The notes under the pieces were generated by a model. That model saw only the letters and a list, made by a program, of their open reading frames with translations, was not told the origin of the DNA and ran no database searches. This document shows, piece after piece, positions 26,465-35,127 of a DNA stretch of 64,000 nucleotides. Position 1 is the stretch's first letter. Every line of letters begins with the position of its first letter. Position numbers and translations under genes: made by a program. Source of the stretch: Iamia sp963728655 (GTDB lineage Bacteria > Actinomycetota > Acidimicrobiia > Acidimicrobiales > Iamiaceae); NCBI GenBank assembly GCA_963728655.1, contig CAVSLD010000004.1, forward strand, positions 186,001-250,000, in the 5' to 3' direction.

Positions 26465-26788
26465 ATGAAGACACCTACCAAGATCGTCATCGCTGGCGTC
26501 GTCGCCGTCGCCCTGGCCGCCGGAGGTGCGACCGCGGTCGCCGCCGGGAGCTCCTCGGGTGACTCCCAGGCCCCAATCCGAGGCGCTGACCTCGAGCGGG
26601 CATCGACCGCTGCCCTCGCCTCCACCGGTGAGGGCAAGGTCACCGGCACCGAGGTCGGCGACGAGGACAGCTACTACGAGGTCGAGGTCACCCTCGACGA
26701 CGGCAGCCAGGTCGACGTCCAGCTCGACCGCGACTTCGCCGTCGTGTCCTCCGCGGCCGACGTGGAGAGCCCCGACTCCGACGACTGA
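26465..26788 (+). CDS. exported PepSY-domain protein
   Basis: A 107-residue protein. The N-terminus is a signal peptide or anchor (TKIVIAGVVAVALAAGGATA). The mature part fits a single PepSY-like fold: RASTAALASTGEGKVTGTEV as the helix, then YYEVEVTLDDGSQVDVQLDR as the strands. PepSY proteins are small extracytoplasmic domains linked to protease inhibition and envelope sensing, and are often targets of OmpR-type regulators. The conserved box 25 bases upstream of ATG 26465 fits that. An in-frame GTG at 26441 directly follows the box and is less likely as start. Confidence 0.8.
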   Translation: MKTPTKIVIAGVVAVALAAGGATAVAAGSSSGDSQAPIRGADLERASTAALASTGEGKVTGTEVGDEDSYYEVEVTLDDGSQVDVQLDRDFAVVSSAADVESPDSDD

Positions 26789-26806
26789 ACCGGCGGTCCC
26801 GGGGTC

Positions 26807-26997
26807 CGGCCCCGCCGGTCCTGGCGACACCCCCGTGCCACCGTGGCGGGGTGAGCGACCTCCTCTGGGTGCTGCCCCTGCTGGCGGGCGTGGCGCTCAT
26901 CGTGTGGGGGGCCGAGACCTTCGCGGAGCACCTCTCGGTCGCCTCCGTGCGACTGGGGGTGAGCTCCTTCGCCATGGCCCTGCTCCTCGCCGGCGCC
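26807..26997 (+). repeat. 191-bp duplicated segment, copy 2 (in the intact exchanger)
   Basis: The intact locus matching 5053-5243 at 189 of 191 positions. It covers 44 bases upstream of the GTG and 49 codons. Because the rest of the gene follows here, this is the likely source copy. Confidence 0.93.
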
Positions 26998-27798
26998 GAG
27001 CCCGAGGAGGTCGCCACCGCTGTCACGGCGTCGGCCCGAGACCTGCCGGCGATCGCCTTCGGCGACGTCATCGGCGCCAACGTGGCCGTCTGCCTGGTGG
27101 CCGTCGGGGTGGGGGCGTGGGTCGCACCCCTTCCCTTCGGACCCCGCGTCCGCCGCTACGCGGTGGCCGGCCTCCCCCTCGGGGCCCTCGCCGCGACCGT
27201 CTCGTGGGACGGGCGCGTGGGGCGGGTCGAGGCCCTGGTCCTGGTGGCCGCCTACGTCGCCTTCGTGGCCACCATCTGGGCGATCGAGCGCCGGCCCCCC
27301 GCCCTGGGGGAGACGGCGGAGCTGGCCGAGGCGGCCGAGCGACCCCCCGGTCGGGTGGGCCGGGAGCTGGGCCTGGTGCTGGTCGGCCTGGCCGCCATGG
27401 CCGTGGGCGCGTCGGTGCTCGTCGAGGGCGTCCGGCGGCTGTCGGGCATCGAGTCCACCCAGACCAAGCTGGGCCTCACCGTGGTCGGACTGGCCACCGC
27501 CTTCGAGCTCGTCGTGCTGGCCTGGTCCGCGGCCCGCCGGGGCATGACCGAGGCCGTGGTCGCCGCGGTGGTCGGGTCCTACGCCTACAACGCGACGATG
27601 ACCCTCGGGGCCGGAGCGCTCGCCCGCCCGCTGACCATCGCCGACGCCGCCAGCCTGCACCCGGCCTGGCTCGCCATGCTCGTCGCCCTCCTCGCCGTCC
27701 TGGGTGCCTCGGCCGGTGGCCGGATCGGGCGACGCCGAGCCGTCGGGCTGCTCACCCTCTACCCCTGCTTCGTCGCCCTCGTCCTCCTCGCCGGCTGA
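26851..27798 (+). CDS. CaCA-superfamily cation (Na+/Ca2+-type) exchanger
   Basis: A 315-residue protein with about ten membrane helices. Two alpha repeats are seen: the first spans AGAEPEEVATAVTASARDLP and GDVIGANVAVCLVAVGVG, the second VGLATAFELVVLAWSAARRG and AVVGSYAYNATMTLGAGAL. The G-x-N/G-S-x-x-x-N ends of both repeats match the ion-binding sites of bacterial CaCA proteins, but the second repeat has F-E rather than the usual P-E, so ion choice may differ. It starts at GTG 26851. The G-rich site before the start can pair with CCCCGCC at 26810, which could limit translation. Confidence 0.87.
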   Translation: MSDLLWVLPLLAGVALIVWGAETFAEHLSVASVRLGVSSFAMALLLAGAEPEEVATAVTASARDLPAIAFGDVIGANVAVCLVAVGVGAWVAPLPFGPRVRRYAVAGLPLGALAATVSWDGRVGRVEALVLVAAYVAFVATIWAIERRPPALGETAELAEAAERPPGRVGRELGLVLVGLAAMAVGASVLVEGVRRLSGIESTQTKLGLTVVGLATAFELVVLAWSAARRGMTEAVVAAVVGSYAYNATMTLGAGALARPLTIADAASLHPAWLAMLVALLAVLGASAGGRIGRRRAVGLLTLYPCFVALVLLAG

Positions 27799-27955
27799 GG
27801 ACACCGCCCGACATGTGCCCCGTTGGGGCGACCGGGCCTGGCGTCCCATGGAGCCCCTTCGCATGCGCGCAACCACCTGGGACACCGTCGCCAAGGTGCC
27901 GGTGGAGGGCGCACGGATCAGACGCCGCCTGATCCCGGACTGCCGCGCGTCGAGG
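27799..27955. other. intergenic region between exchanger and IS element with two hairpins
   Basis: GCCCC-GTT-GGGGC at 27817-27829 is a short hairpin after the exchanger stop. GGATCAG-ACGCCGC-CTGATCC at 27915-27935 is a 7-bp inverted repeat ending 20 bases before the IS end. No gene is seen. Confidence 0.45.
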
Positions 27956-27968
27956 TGACAGGTGGGGG

Positions 27969-28841
27969 TCAGGCGGCCGGTTGCGCTGTGGGGTCATGAT
28001 CGTCTCGTACTCGATGGGGGTCAATCGGCCGAGGGCGGGTTGGCGTCGTCGTTGGTGGTAGGTGCGTTCGATCCAGGTGATGATGGCGATGCGCAGCTCG
28101 TCGCGGGTGGCCCAGCGTGTGGCGGTCGAGGACGTTGCGTTGGAGGAGGGCGAAGAACGATTCCATGGCGGCGTTGTCGCCGGCGGAGCCGACCTGGCCC
28201 ATGGACCCGACCAGGCCGTGACGGGCGAGCGCCCGATGCACCTTCCGGGCCGGAATTGGCTGCCGCGGTCGGAATGGACGATGCAGCCGGCGACGTCGCT
28301 GTCGCGGCGGGCGACGGCCATCTCGACCGCCGCGACGACGAGGCGGGCCTTCATGCGGGAGTCGATGGCCGAGCCGACGATCCGGTTGGAGCACAGGTCC
28401 TTGATGGCGCAGAGGTAGAGCTTCCCCTCGGCGGTGCGGTGCTCGGTGATGTCGGTGACCCACAGCGCGTTCGGGGCCGTCGGCGGTGAAGCACCGTCGG
28501 ACGAGGTCGTCATGGGCCGGGGTGCCGGGCTTGGATCCCTTGCGTGCGCTTGGGCTTGCCGAACCGCGACCACCAGCCGTTGTCCCGGCAGATCCGCCAC
28601 GCCACGCGGTCGGACACTCGTGACCGGCGTCGCGGACCTCATCGGCGAGGAACGGTACCCGATCTCGGGGACGTCCGACGCGCGTGAAGATCGCGTTGCC
28701 AGCCAGGACTCGTCGAGCTCGGCGTCGGTGATCGGCGTCGGCAGCCAGCGGTAGTACGGCGGCGCGAGCAGACTCGAGGACCCGGCACGTCACCGCGACG
28801 GGGATCCCGTCGACGGCGAGCTCGCGGACGAGCGGGTACAT
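27969..28841 (-). CDS. IS3-family transposase OrfB, integrase core (frameshifted)
   Basis: The rve/DDE domain is recognised: LWVTDITEHRTAEGKLYLCA carries the first catalytic Asp, CIVHSDRGSQF the second, and the Glu falls in NAAMESFFALLQRNVLDRH. The start is MYPLVRELAVDGIPVAVTCR and the end TYHQRRRQPALGRLTPIEYE plus a final TAQPAA. Frame changes near 28480, 28240 and 27985 break it. If these are sequence errors the transposase could be active; otherwise the element is dead. Confidence 0.8.
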   Translation of the reverse strand: MYPLVRELAVDGIPVAVTCRVLESARAAVLPLAADADHRRRARRVLAGNAIFTRVGRPRDRVPFLADEVRDAGHECPTAWRGGSAGTTAGGRGSASPSARKGSKPGTPAHDDLVRRCFTADGPERAVGHRHHRAPHRRGEALPLRHQGPVLQPDRRLGHRLPHEGPPRRRGGRDGRRPPRQRRRRLHRPFRPRQPIPARKVHRALARHGLVGSMGQVGSAGDNAAMESFFALLQRNVLDRHTLGHPRRAAHRHHHLDRTHLPPTTTPTRPRPIDPHRVRDDHDPTAQPAA

Positions 28842-28844
28842 CAG

Positions 28845-29132
28845 CTTTTCGGGCAGGTTCGCCTGCGACAGATACGCGCGGCGCGGCGCAGCACCTCGTT
28901 CTCCTGCTCGAGCAGCCGGATCGACGCTTGGTGGCCTGGAGCTCGGCGTTCTCCGCGGCGGTCGTGCCCGGGCTTGATGCCGTCCTCGACATCGGCGGGC
29001 GGAGCCAGTTGTTCAGACACGACTCGGAGATCCCGAAGTCAGCGGCGACGTCCTTGAGCGCACGTCGGGCTCGCGGTTGCGAGCGACGCGGATCACGTCC
29101 TCGCGGAACTCACGGGGATAGGGCTTGGGCAT
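28845..29132 (-). CDS. IS3-family transposase OrfA, HTH protein (frameshifted)
   Basis: Starts MPKPYPREFREDVIRVARNR at ATG 29132, then DVAADFGISESCLNNWL (helix-turn-helix) and a leucine-zipper-like end, LEQENEVLRRAA, finishing in YLSQANLPEK. The GAAAAG at the OrfA/OrfB junction is the kind of A-run used for -1 frameshifting in this family. Frame changes near 29058, 28925 and 28880 interrupt it. Confidence 0.75.
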
Positions 29133-29231
29133 GGTGACATCCTTCCAGCGGCACCTCTCGGCACCACAGATCAGATGTCACCACCGGCGGCGCGCGGGAG
29201 GCCTGTTTGCCAGACTCGAGGGGTGCGATCC

Positions 29232-30848
29232 GTGAACGTCGGAGCCCGGGCCGCGTTCGATCAGCGCGACTGGACGGAGGCATACCGGCTCCTCACGGCG
29301 GAGGATCGCGCCGGCATGGACGCTGCGGACCTGGAGCGCCTCGCTGTCGCCGCGTACATGGTGGGCGACGACGAGTCGAGCCGCGCCGCGTTCGAGGCGG
29401 CCCACATCGCCCACCGCTCCGACGACCGTCATGCCGACGCCGCCCGGTGCGCCGCCTGGCTCGCCATCACCCTCCTCCTCCGGGGCGAGGTCGCACAGGG
29501 CGGGGGCTGGCTGGCGCGGACCGAGCGGATCATCGAGGACCAAGCGCTCGACTGCGCCGCGAGCGGCTACCTCATCGTCCCCGCATTCGTCCACGCCCTC
29601 GATCGCGGTGACCTCGCGTCGTGCCGCGAGCTTGCCGAGGCGATGCGCCGCACTGGTCGGCGCTTCGACGACGTCGACCTGATCGCCCTTGGGACGTTGA
29701 GCGAGGGGCAGACCGCCCTGCTGGCTGGAGACGTCACTGACGGCATCGCCCTGTTCGACGAAACGATGGTGGGCCTCCATGCCGACGAGGTGTCACCCAT
29801 CGCGACCGGCATCGTCTACTGCGCGGTGATCGAGGCCTGCATGACGGTCCACGAGCTCGCTCGCGCGGCCGAGTGGACCGACGCCCTCAGCGCTTGGTGC
29901 GAAGACCAGCCTGGCCTGGTGCCGTTTCGGGGCCAGTGCGCCGTGCACCGCTCGCAGATCCTGAGCCACCGCGGCGACTGGCTCCGAGCCCTCGCCGAGG
30001 CTCGCCACGCTGAGGAGCTGCTCACCCACCCGCCGCACCCCGCGCTCGGCCTCGCTTGCTACCAGACGGCTGAACTACACCGCCTGCGCGGTGAACACGA
30101 CGCCGCCGAGGCGGCCTACCGGGCGGCGAGCGGACACGGGTACTCGCCCGAACCCGGTCTGGCGCTGCTCCACCTCGCCCGCGGACAGGTCGACGATGCC
30201 ACGGCCACGATCAACGGTGCCGTTCACCGCGACCCGGGCACGGCGTCTCGACCGCACGTCCTGGCCGCCGCGGTCGAGATCCACCGAACGAGCGGTGACA
30301 TCACCGCAGCGCGCGCCGCCGCCGACGAGCTGGCCGCGCTCGCGTCGGACTCGACCACGCCACTTCTCCTCGCGCTCGCCGGCCAGGCGAACGGCGCGGT
30401 GAGCCTGGCCGAGGGATCGCCGTCCGAGGCGTTGGTCGCGCTGCGCGCCGCCGCCCGACGGTGGGCCGAGCTCGGGGCGCCCTATGAGGTCGCTCGCAGC
30501 CGTACCCTGCTCGGTCTCGCCCTCGCAGCTCTCGGAGACAGCGTGTCCGCCGACCTCGAGCTCCACGCGGCCCGCGCCACCTTCGCCGAGCTCGGGGCGG
30601 CGCCCGACGTGGCACGTCTCGACTCACTACGGCGCCACGATGACCAACAGTCGGACGTTCCGCTCACGGCACACGAGCAGGAGGTGCTGCGCGCCGTCGC
30701 CGATGGAAGGACCAATCGCAAGATCGCCGAAGACCTCACGATCAGCGAGCACACCGTCGCTCGACACCTCCAGAACATCTTCACCAAGATCGACGTCCGC
30801 TCACGCGCGGCAGCGACTGCCTACGCCTACGAGCACCGCCTCGTCTGA
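29232..30848 (+). CDS. LuxR-family regulator with TPR-like repeats
   Basis: A 538-residue protein. Most of it (residues about 5-450) is a helical solenoid of TPR/MalT-like repeats, for example FDQRDWTEAYRLLTAEDRAG, LRALAEARHAEELLTHP and RLRGEHDAAEAAYRAASGH. The C-terminal 65 residues are a LuxR/GerE helix-turn-helix: LTAHEQEVLRAVADGRTNRK then IAEDLTISEHTVARHLQNIF and KIDVRSRAAATAYA. GTG 29232 is preferred because GAGGGG lies eight bases upstream; GTG 29223 and ATG 29175 (inside the IS end) are in frame. It probably regulates the following methyltransferase and hydrolase genes. Confidence 0.9.
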   Translation: MNVGARAAFDQRDWTEAYRLLTAEDRAGMDAADLERLAVAAYMVGDDESSRAAFEAAHIAHRSDDRHADAARCAAWLAITLLLRGEVAQGGGWLARTERIIEDQALDCAASGYLIVPAFVHALDRGDLASCRELAEAMRRTGRRFDDVDLIALGTLSEGQTALLAGDVTDGIALFDETMVGLHADEVSPIATGIVYCAVIEACMTVHELARAAEWTDALSAWCEDQPGLVPFRGQCAVHRSQILSHRGDWLRALAEARHAEELLTHPPHPALGLACYQTAELHRLRGEHDAAEAAYRAASGHGYSPEPGLALLHLARGQVDDATATINGAVHRDPGTASRPHVLAAAVEIHRTSGDITAARAAADELAALASDSTTPLLLALAGQANGAVSLAEGSPSEALVALRAAARRWAELGAPYEVARSRTLLGLALAALGDSVSADLELHAARATFAELGAAPDVARLDSLRRHDDQQSDVPLTAHEQEVLRAVADGRTNRKIAEDLTISEHTVARHLQNIFTKIDVRSRAAATAYAYEHRLV

Positions 30849-30852
30849 AGCG

Positions 30853-30876
30853 CGCGTGGTTCGTCCTGACCACGCG
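30853..30876 (+). terminator. hairpin after the LuxR gene
   Basis: CGCGTGGT-8-ACCACGCG is an 8-bp perfect stem starting four bases after the stop at 30848. No T-run follows. TACCGT near 30929 then begins the next transcript. Confidence 0.55.
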
Positions 30877-30973
30877 TCAGCACCGGCGGACTGGTGGAGA
30901 TGGGCGATGCGCTGCCCTCCGCTCGTTCCTACCGTCGACGGCACAGTCCGTCCACGACCCCAGGTGGCTCCCG

Positions 30974-31786
30974 ATGGAACAGCAGATCACCTTCCGACAG
31001 CAGGCGGCAACCGCAGCCGAGCTCTACGAGCAGACCTTCGTCCCCGCGATCGCTGAGCCTGCCGGCGGCCCCCTGCTCGAGCTCGCCGATCTCCGACCCG
31101 GCGAGCGTGTGCTCGATCTCGCCTGCGGGTCGGGGGCGATCGCCCGCAGGGCCGCCGCCGCAGTCGGTCCCGACGGATCGGTCGCAGGCGTCGATGTCTC
31201 GCCCGACATGATCGCCGTTGCTCGGGAAGTCGCCGTGGCGGACCACCCGCTGATCGAATGGCATGAAGCCGACGCCGCTTCGCTGCCGCTCACGGCGGAC
31301 TCCATCGACTGCGTCCTCTGCCAGATGGGGCTCATGTTCGTCGGTTCGGCGGCGCTCCCCGAGGTTCAGCGAGTCCTCCGTCCCGGCGGGCGCTTCGTCC
31401 TGAACACGCCCGGACCCATCCAGCCGCTCTTCGAGATCCTCGACCGTGCGCTCGTCCAGCACGTCGACCCGGACCTGGGAGGCTTCGTGAGGGCCGTCTT
31501 CTCACTGCACGACCCCGACGGCATCGCCGCCATGCTGGGCGACGCCGGCTTCCACGGCATCCACGTCGAATCGCGCACGGTCGCGCTCGACCTTCCCACG
31601 CCCTCCGAGCTCCTCTGGGGGTACATCGGCTCGACGCCGCTCGGATCATGCGTCGACCCGGCCTCGGGCGAGGCCAAACAAGAGCTCGAGGCTGAGGTCG
31701 TCGACCGGTGGCAGGCCTTCGTCGGCGACGACGGCCGGCTCGTGCTCGGCCAGCCCATGCTGTACGCGGAGGGGAGGACATCATGA
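30974..31786 (+). CDS. class I SAM-dependent methyltransferase
   Basis: A 270-residue cytosolic enzyme. Motif I is GERVLDLACGSGAIARRAAA, motif II VAGVDVSPDMIAVAREVA, motif III region WHEADAASLPLTADSIDCVL and motif post-III LPEVQRVLRPGGRFVLNTPG. This is the UbiE/COQ5-like Methyltransf_11 type; the acceptor is unknown. TACCGT near 30929 may be its promoter. The stop overlaps the next ATG (ATGA), so it is coupled with the hydrolase gene, and both follow the LuxR/TPR gene, a typical layout in which the pathway regulator is encoded next to its enzymes. Confidence 0.87.
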   Translation: MEQQITFRQQAATAAELYEQTFVPAIAEPAGGPLLELADLRPGERVLDLACGSGAIARRAAAAVGPDGSVAGVDVSPDMIAVAREVAVADHPLIEWHEADAASLPLTADSIDCVLCQMGLMFVGSAALPEVQRVLRPGGRFVLNTPGPIQPLFEILDRALVQHVDPDLGGFVRAVFSLHDPDGIAAMLGDAGFHGIHVESRTVALDLPTPSELLWGYIGSTPLGSCVDPASGEAKQELEAEVVDRWQAFVGDDGRLVLGQPMLYAEGRTS

Positions 31787-32719
31787 CTGGGCCCGCCGAT
31801 GTGAGGATCGCCGAGTTCATCGATGCCGAACGCAAGCTCCTCGCACGCTGTGACCTCGAGGCCAACCGCTGGTCGGTCGACGTCGACGTCCTCGGCGGGC
31901 AGGTGAGCGGGCTGGTCGCCGGCGAGGGTCCCCCGGTGCTCATGATCGTCGGCGGTGGGCCGCCGATGGGGATCTGGATTCCGGTCATGGCCGAGCTGAC
32001 CGGCTTCCGCCTCTACGCGATGGACCTCCCCGGCATCGGGCTCACGAGTCCGACCCGGCTGACCCCTGACAACCACCGCGCCACCGCTGTCACCATCATC
32101 GACGATCTCTTGGATGCACTCGACCTCGACGGCGCGCTGCTCGCGGCCCAGTCGATCGGCGGACTCTGGGCCCTGTGGTTTGCGCTCGACCGACCCGGCC
32201 GAACGCTGGCTCTCAGCCTGCTGTCGTGCCCCGGAGCCCTTCTGGGCACCTCGGCACCGCTGCCGCTGCGGATGATGACGATCCCCGGCGTCGCGCCGCT
32301 CGTGCAGCGCCTCGACCCGCCCTCACCCAAACAGGTGGAGCGCTTCATCCACACGGCGGGCGAACGATTCGAGGACCAGGACGAGCTGCGAGCGCTGTTC
32401 CTCGCCGTCGAACGGTTGCCCACCTACCACGACTCGCTGCGCCGAACTCGTGCGCGCCACGGTCCGGCTGCGCGGCGCCCAACCAGCCATCGCCCTGACC
32501 GAGACCGACCTACGAGACGTCCGAGTGCCAGTGCAGCTCATCTGGGGCGAACAGGACCCCTTCGGCCCGCCCGAGGTCGGCCAGCGGGCGGCCGCCGCCC
32601 TCCCCGACGCCGAGCTGCACGTCGTACCCGGGGGCCACGGCTTCTGGGTCGACCAACCCTCGTCGATCGCCACGCTCATGGAGCAGTTCTTCACCCACAT
32701 CCGAGAACGGTCCGTCTGA
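31783..32719 (+). CDS. alpha/beta hydrolase (one frameshift)
   Basis: About 312 residues. The oxyanion loop is GPPVLMIVGGGPPMGIWIPV, followed by LYAMDLPGIGLTSPTRLTPD and the nucleophile elbow LLAAQSIGGLWALWFALDRP, in which Ser is present but the usual G-H-S is A-Q-S. The late acid and His are in LIWGEQDPFGPPE and VVPGGHGFWVDQPS. One frame change near 32445 separates the last third and is repaired by two bases. It is translationally coupled with the methyltransferase. The substrate is unknown. Confidence 0.82.
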
Positions 32720-32999
32720 GCGGTGCGGCAGTCCCGTCCCTCACCCACGCCCTCGGCGTCAACGCCCTCGCCACCCACCGCCACCGCCGACACACCGGCG
32801 ACCCCCCGATCCCCACCGCCGCCTGACCCGGCACCTCGACCGGTGGGACCAGGCGGCACCGGCGCGCCCCGGTAGCTCGACAACCAGACGAAGACAGCCG
32901 ATCCGACCGATCCATGCGCTCGACCGCCCTACGCTCAGCCACCTGGAGCCGGCACCCGCCAACGCGGCCGGGTTTTCGACCGCGAATCGCGCCGGCCCC

Positions 33000-33072
33000 G
33001 GGCCACTAGCTCAACTGGCAGAGCATCGGGCTTTTAACCCGCTGGTTCAGGGTTCGAGTCCCTGGTGGCCCA
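33000..33072 (+). tRNA. tRNA-Lys (anticodon TTT)
   Basis: A 73-nt tRNA: acceptor GGGCCAC pairs with GTGGCCC at the 3' end, discriminator A, D-arm with AGCTCAACTGGCAGAGC, anticodon loop CTTTTAA (anticodon 33033-33035) and the T-arm with GGTTCGAGTC. CCA is not encoded. Confidence 0.95.
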
Positions 33073-33109
33073 CCGACCTCCACCCGGCACCGGTGCGTCC
33101 GCCTCCCGC

Positions 33110-33691
33110 TCAGGGGACGGTGACCTCGGGCAGCACCTCGGCGAAGGCGTCGCGCAGGGCCGGGTCCTGGTCGTCGTCGCTGAACAGGACGCTGAGCGAG
33201 ATGAGCGTGGTCCCCTCGTAGTAGGCGCCGTAGGCCCCGAGGGCGATGCAGGCATAGGCACGGTCACCGGCGTCGACGTCCACGACGGTGCCCTCCTCGC
33301 AGCTCGACAGGGACTCGTCGGCGTACTCCTCGGGGTCGATCTGGATCTCCGTGGGGCTCACGTCGACCGTGGTCTCGCCCACCTCGAAGACGCAGCCACC
33401 GTCACCGACGGCCGACAGCGTGACGTCCTCGCCGGTGGCGTCGGCCAGCGCCTCGGCGGTCAGGTAGGGGCAGTCCTCCGACGACGAGCCGGCGTCTCCA
33501 CCGTCGGTGGTGGTGGACGAGCCGTCGGCGGCCGTGGTCGAGGAGGCGTCGCCGTCGGGCGCCGCGGTCGTGGTCGCCGCCGCCGTCGTGGTCGTGGCGT
33601 CCGACGACGCGGAGTCGTCGCCGTCATCGCCCCCACAGGCCGCCAACGCCACCGCCACGACCACCACCAGTGCCACCCATCGCCGACGCAT
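33110..33691 (-). CDS. lipoprotein with Thr-rich linker, DUF3558-like
   Basis: A 193-residue exported protein. The signal is MRRRWVALVVVVAVALAACG with lipobox L-A-A-C at residue 19, followed by about 55 residues rich in Thr, Ser, Asp and Ala. The folded part begins SEDCPYLTAEALADATGEDV, has GGCVFEVGETTVDVS and LSSCEEGTVVDVDAGDRAYA, then ends with a strand-helix. Three or more Cys may form disulfides. The C-P-x-L-T...A-x-x-G-x-x-V pattern resembles DUF3558 and similar actinobacterial lipoproteins of unknown role. It lies between tRNA-Lys and a divergent serine hydrolase gene. Confidence 0.78.
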   Translation of the reverse strand: MRRRWVALVVVVAVALAACGGDDGDDSASSDATTTTAAATTTAAPDGDASSTTAADGSSTTTDGGDAGSSSEDCPYLTAEALADATGEDVTLSAVGDGGCVFEVGETTVDVSPTEIQIDPEEYADESLSSCEEGTVVDVDAGDRAYACIALGAYGAYYEGTTLISLSVLFSDDDQDPALRDAFAEVLPEVTVP

Positions 33692-33889
33692 GTCTCCTCC
33701 TCGTGGGGCCGGCAGGGTGCCGGGCCCGACCCGTGTCGAGCGCTGGTGTACTCCTGTCGACCGCCGGGTTCCAGCCCTCGGGGGCGAGACGGGGAGACCT
33801 CCCCCGCGCGTCGGCGGCGGGCCCGACGCGCGGGTCGCGGGCCACCCGGGAGCCGGGTGGATCTACCCGTTGCGGGTGTCGGTGGCCAC

Positions 33890-33895
33890 TACCGT
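33890..33895 (+). promoter_or_regulatory. -10-like TACCGT before the serine hydrolase
   Basis: TACCGT ends seven bases before GTG 33903. Confidence 0.45.
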
Positions 33896-33902
33896 CGAGG
33901 GC

Positions 33903-35063
33903 GTGCGGAACGGATCGACGTCCTGGCGCGCCCTTGCGCTCGCTGTGCCCCTGCTGGTCCTGGCCCTGACGACCGGGGCCTGCTCCGACGACGAGGGTGA
34001 CGGCGCCTCGTCGGACGCCACGACGGCGGGTCCGGCCGCTCCCCCGGTGCTCGACGAGGACCTGACCGCCGAGCTCCAGGCGACCACCGACGAGGTGGTC
34101 GACGACCTCGGCGTGCCGGGTGCGGTGGTGCTGGTCACCACGCCCGACGACCGGTGGGAGACAGCCGTCGGGGTCCGTGATCTCGAGTCCGGAGAGCCCA
34201 TGGAGACCGGGCTGCGCTGGCCCCTGCGCAGCATCACCAAGTCCTTCACCGTGACCCTCCTGCTCCAGCTGGTGGACGAGGGCGAGGTCTCCCTCGACGA
34301 CACGATCGACACCTACGTCGACGACGTGCCCAACGGCGACGAGGTCACCCTGCGCCAGCTGGCCGACATGTCGAGTGGCCTGCCCGACTACACGGACCAG
34401 GAGTTCATCGACGCCTTCAGCGCCGACCCCGAGCGCAGCTTCACCGTCGACGAGCTGCTGGCCTTCGCCACCGCCCAGCCGGCTCGCGCCGAGCCCGGCA
34501 CCGACCGCGTCTACACCAACACCAACACCCTCCTGCTGGGGCAGGTGGTGGAGGAGGCCACCGGCCAGCCCTTCGCCGAGGCCCTCCAGGAGCGGATCCT
34601 CGACCCGCTGGCGTTGGACGACACCACCTACCCCACCTCCCCCGACGACTGGACCACCGACGCCGTCGGCTACCAGCCCGACGACGACGGCGAGCTCGGG
34701 CCCCAGCCGGTCAACTACTCCGTCTTCGGCCCCGCCGGGGCCATGATCGCCACCACCGACGACCTCGCCGCCTGGGGCCCCGTGCTGGCCACCGGCCCGC
34801 TCCTCGACGACGACACCCAGGCCGCCCGCCTGGAGGGCGCACCCCTCGACGAGGGCCCCGAGTACGACGCCTACGCCCTCGGCATCGGCGAGCTGGACGG
34901 TTGGTGGGGCCACACCGGCGAGGGCTTCGGCTTCACCTCCCTCGTCATGCACGACGCCGACATCGAGACGACGGTCGTGGTGGTCATGAACGCGTCCGGG
35001 CTCGACAGCCACGCCCCCACCACCCTCTTCCGCCAGCTGGCCCCGCTCCTCGACGGCGCCTGA
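33903..35063 (+). CDS. serine hydrolase, class C beta-lactamase/DD-peptidase fold, lipoprotein
   Basis: A 386-residue protein with a lipoprotein signal (ALAVPLLVLALTTGACSDD, Cys near residue 25). Catalytic motifs are all there: S-x-x-K as SITK in RWPLRSITKSFTVTLLLQLV, Y-x-N as YTNTN, and the third motif in GWWGHTGEGFGFTSLVMH. This is the beta-lactamase (class C)-like group of esterases, D-aminopeptidases and cell-wall peptidases; the substrate is not visible. A 12-bp hairpin right after the stop is a strong terminator candidate. Confidence 0.88.
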   Translation: MRNGSTSWRALALAVPLLVLALTTGACSDDEGDGASSDATTAGPAAPPVLDEDLTAELQATTDEVVDDLGVPGAVVLVTTPDDRWETAVGVRDLESGEPMETGLRWPLRSITKSFTVTLLLQLVDEGEVSLDDTIDTYVDDVPNGDEVTLRQLADMSSGLPDYTDQEFIDAFSADPERSFTVDELLAFATAQPARAEPGTDRVYTNTNTLLLGQVVEEATGQPFAEALQERILDPLALDDTTYPTSPDDWTTDAVGYQPDDDGELGPQPVNYSVFGPAGAMIATTDDLAAWGPVLATGPLLDDDTQAARLEGAPLDEGPEYDAYALGIGELDGWWGHTGEGFGFTSLVMHDADIETTVVVVMNASGLDSHAPTTLFRQLAPLLDGA

Positions 35064-35070
35064 GCCCCCT

Positions 35071-35098
35071 CCGACAGGGGGAGCCGTCCCCCTGTCGG
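35071..35098 (+). terminator. strong hairpin after serine hydrolase
   Basis: CCGACAGGGGGA-GCCG-TCCCCCTGTCGG is a perfect 12-bp stem with a 4-base loop, eight bases after the stop at 35063. Confidence 0.75.
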
Positions 35099-35115
35099 GC
35101 GCACCCGGCCGGTCG

Positions 35116-35121
35116 TAGCGT
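35116..35121 (+). promoter_or_regulatory. -10-like TAGCGT before the DUF2510 gene
   Basis: TAGCGT ends six bases before GTG 35128. Confidence 0.45.
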
Positions 35122-35127
35122 CCGGCG

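Larger units (their letters stand above)
27956..29180 (-). mobile_element. IS3-family insertion sequence, about 1.2 kb
   Basis: Bounded by TGACA at 27956 and TGTCA ending at 29180, with two more matching bases outside (GGTGACA / TGTCACC), an IS3-style TG...CA end. It encodes OrfA and OrfB on the minus strand. No 3-bp target duplication is obvious: the flanking bases differ. The element separates the exchanger from the LuxR/TPR gene, whose start lies about 50 bases beyond the right end. Ends are judged from the short inverted repeat only. Confidence 0.7.

Noticed and set aside
29175..29231. ATG 29175 as the LuxR gene start
   Set aside because: It falls inside the IS right end and has no ribosome-binding site; GTG 29232 has a good one.
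31783..32826. Hydrolase ORF extended to 32826
   Set aside because: The extension is a wrong frame after the break near 32445; the conserved Asp and His lie in the frame that ends at 32719.
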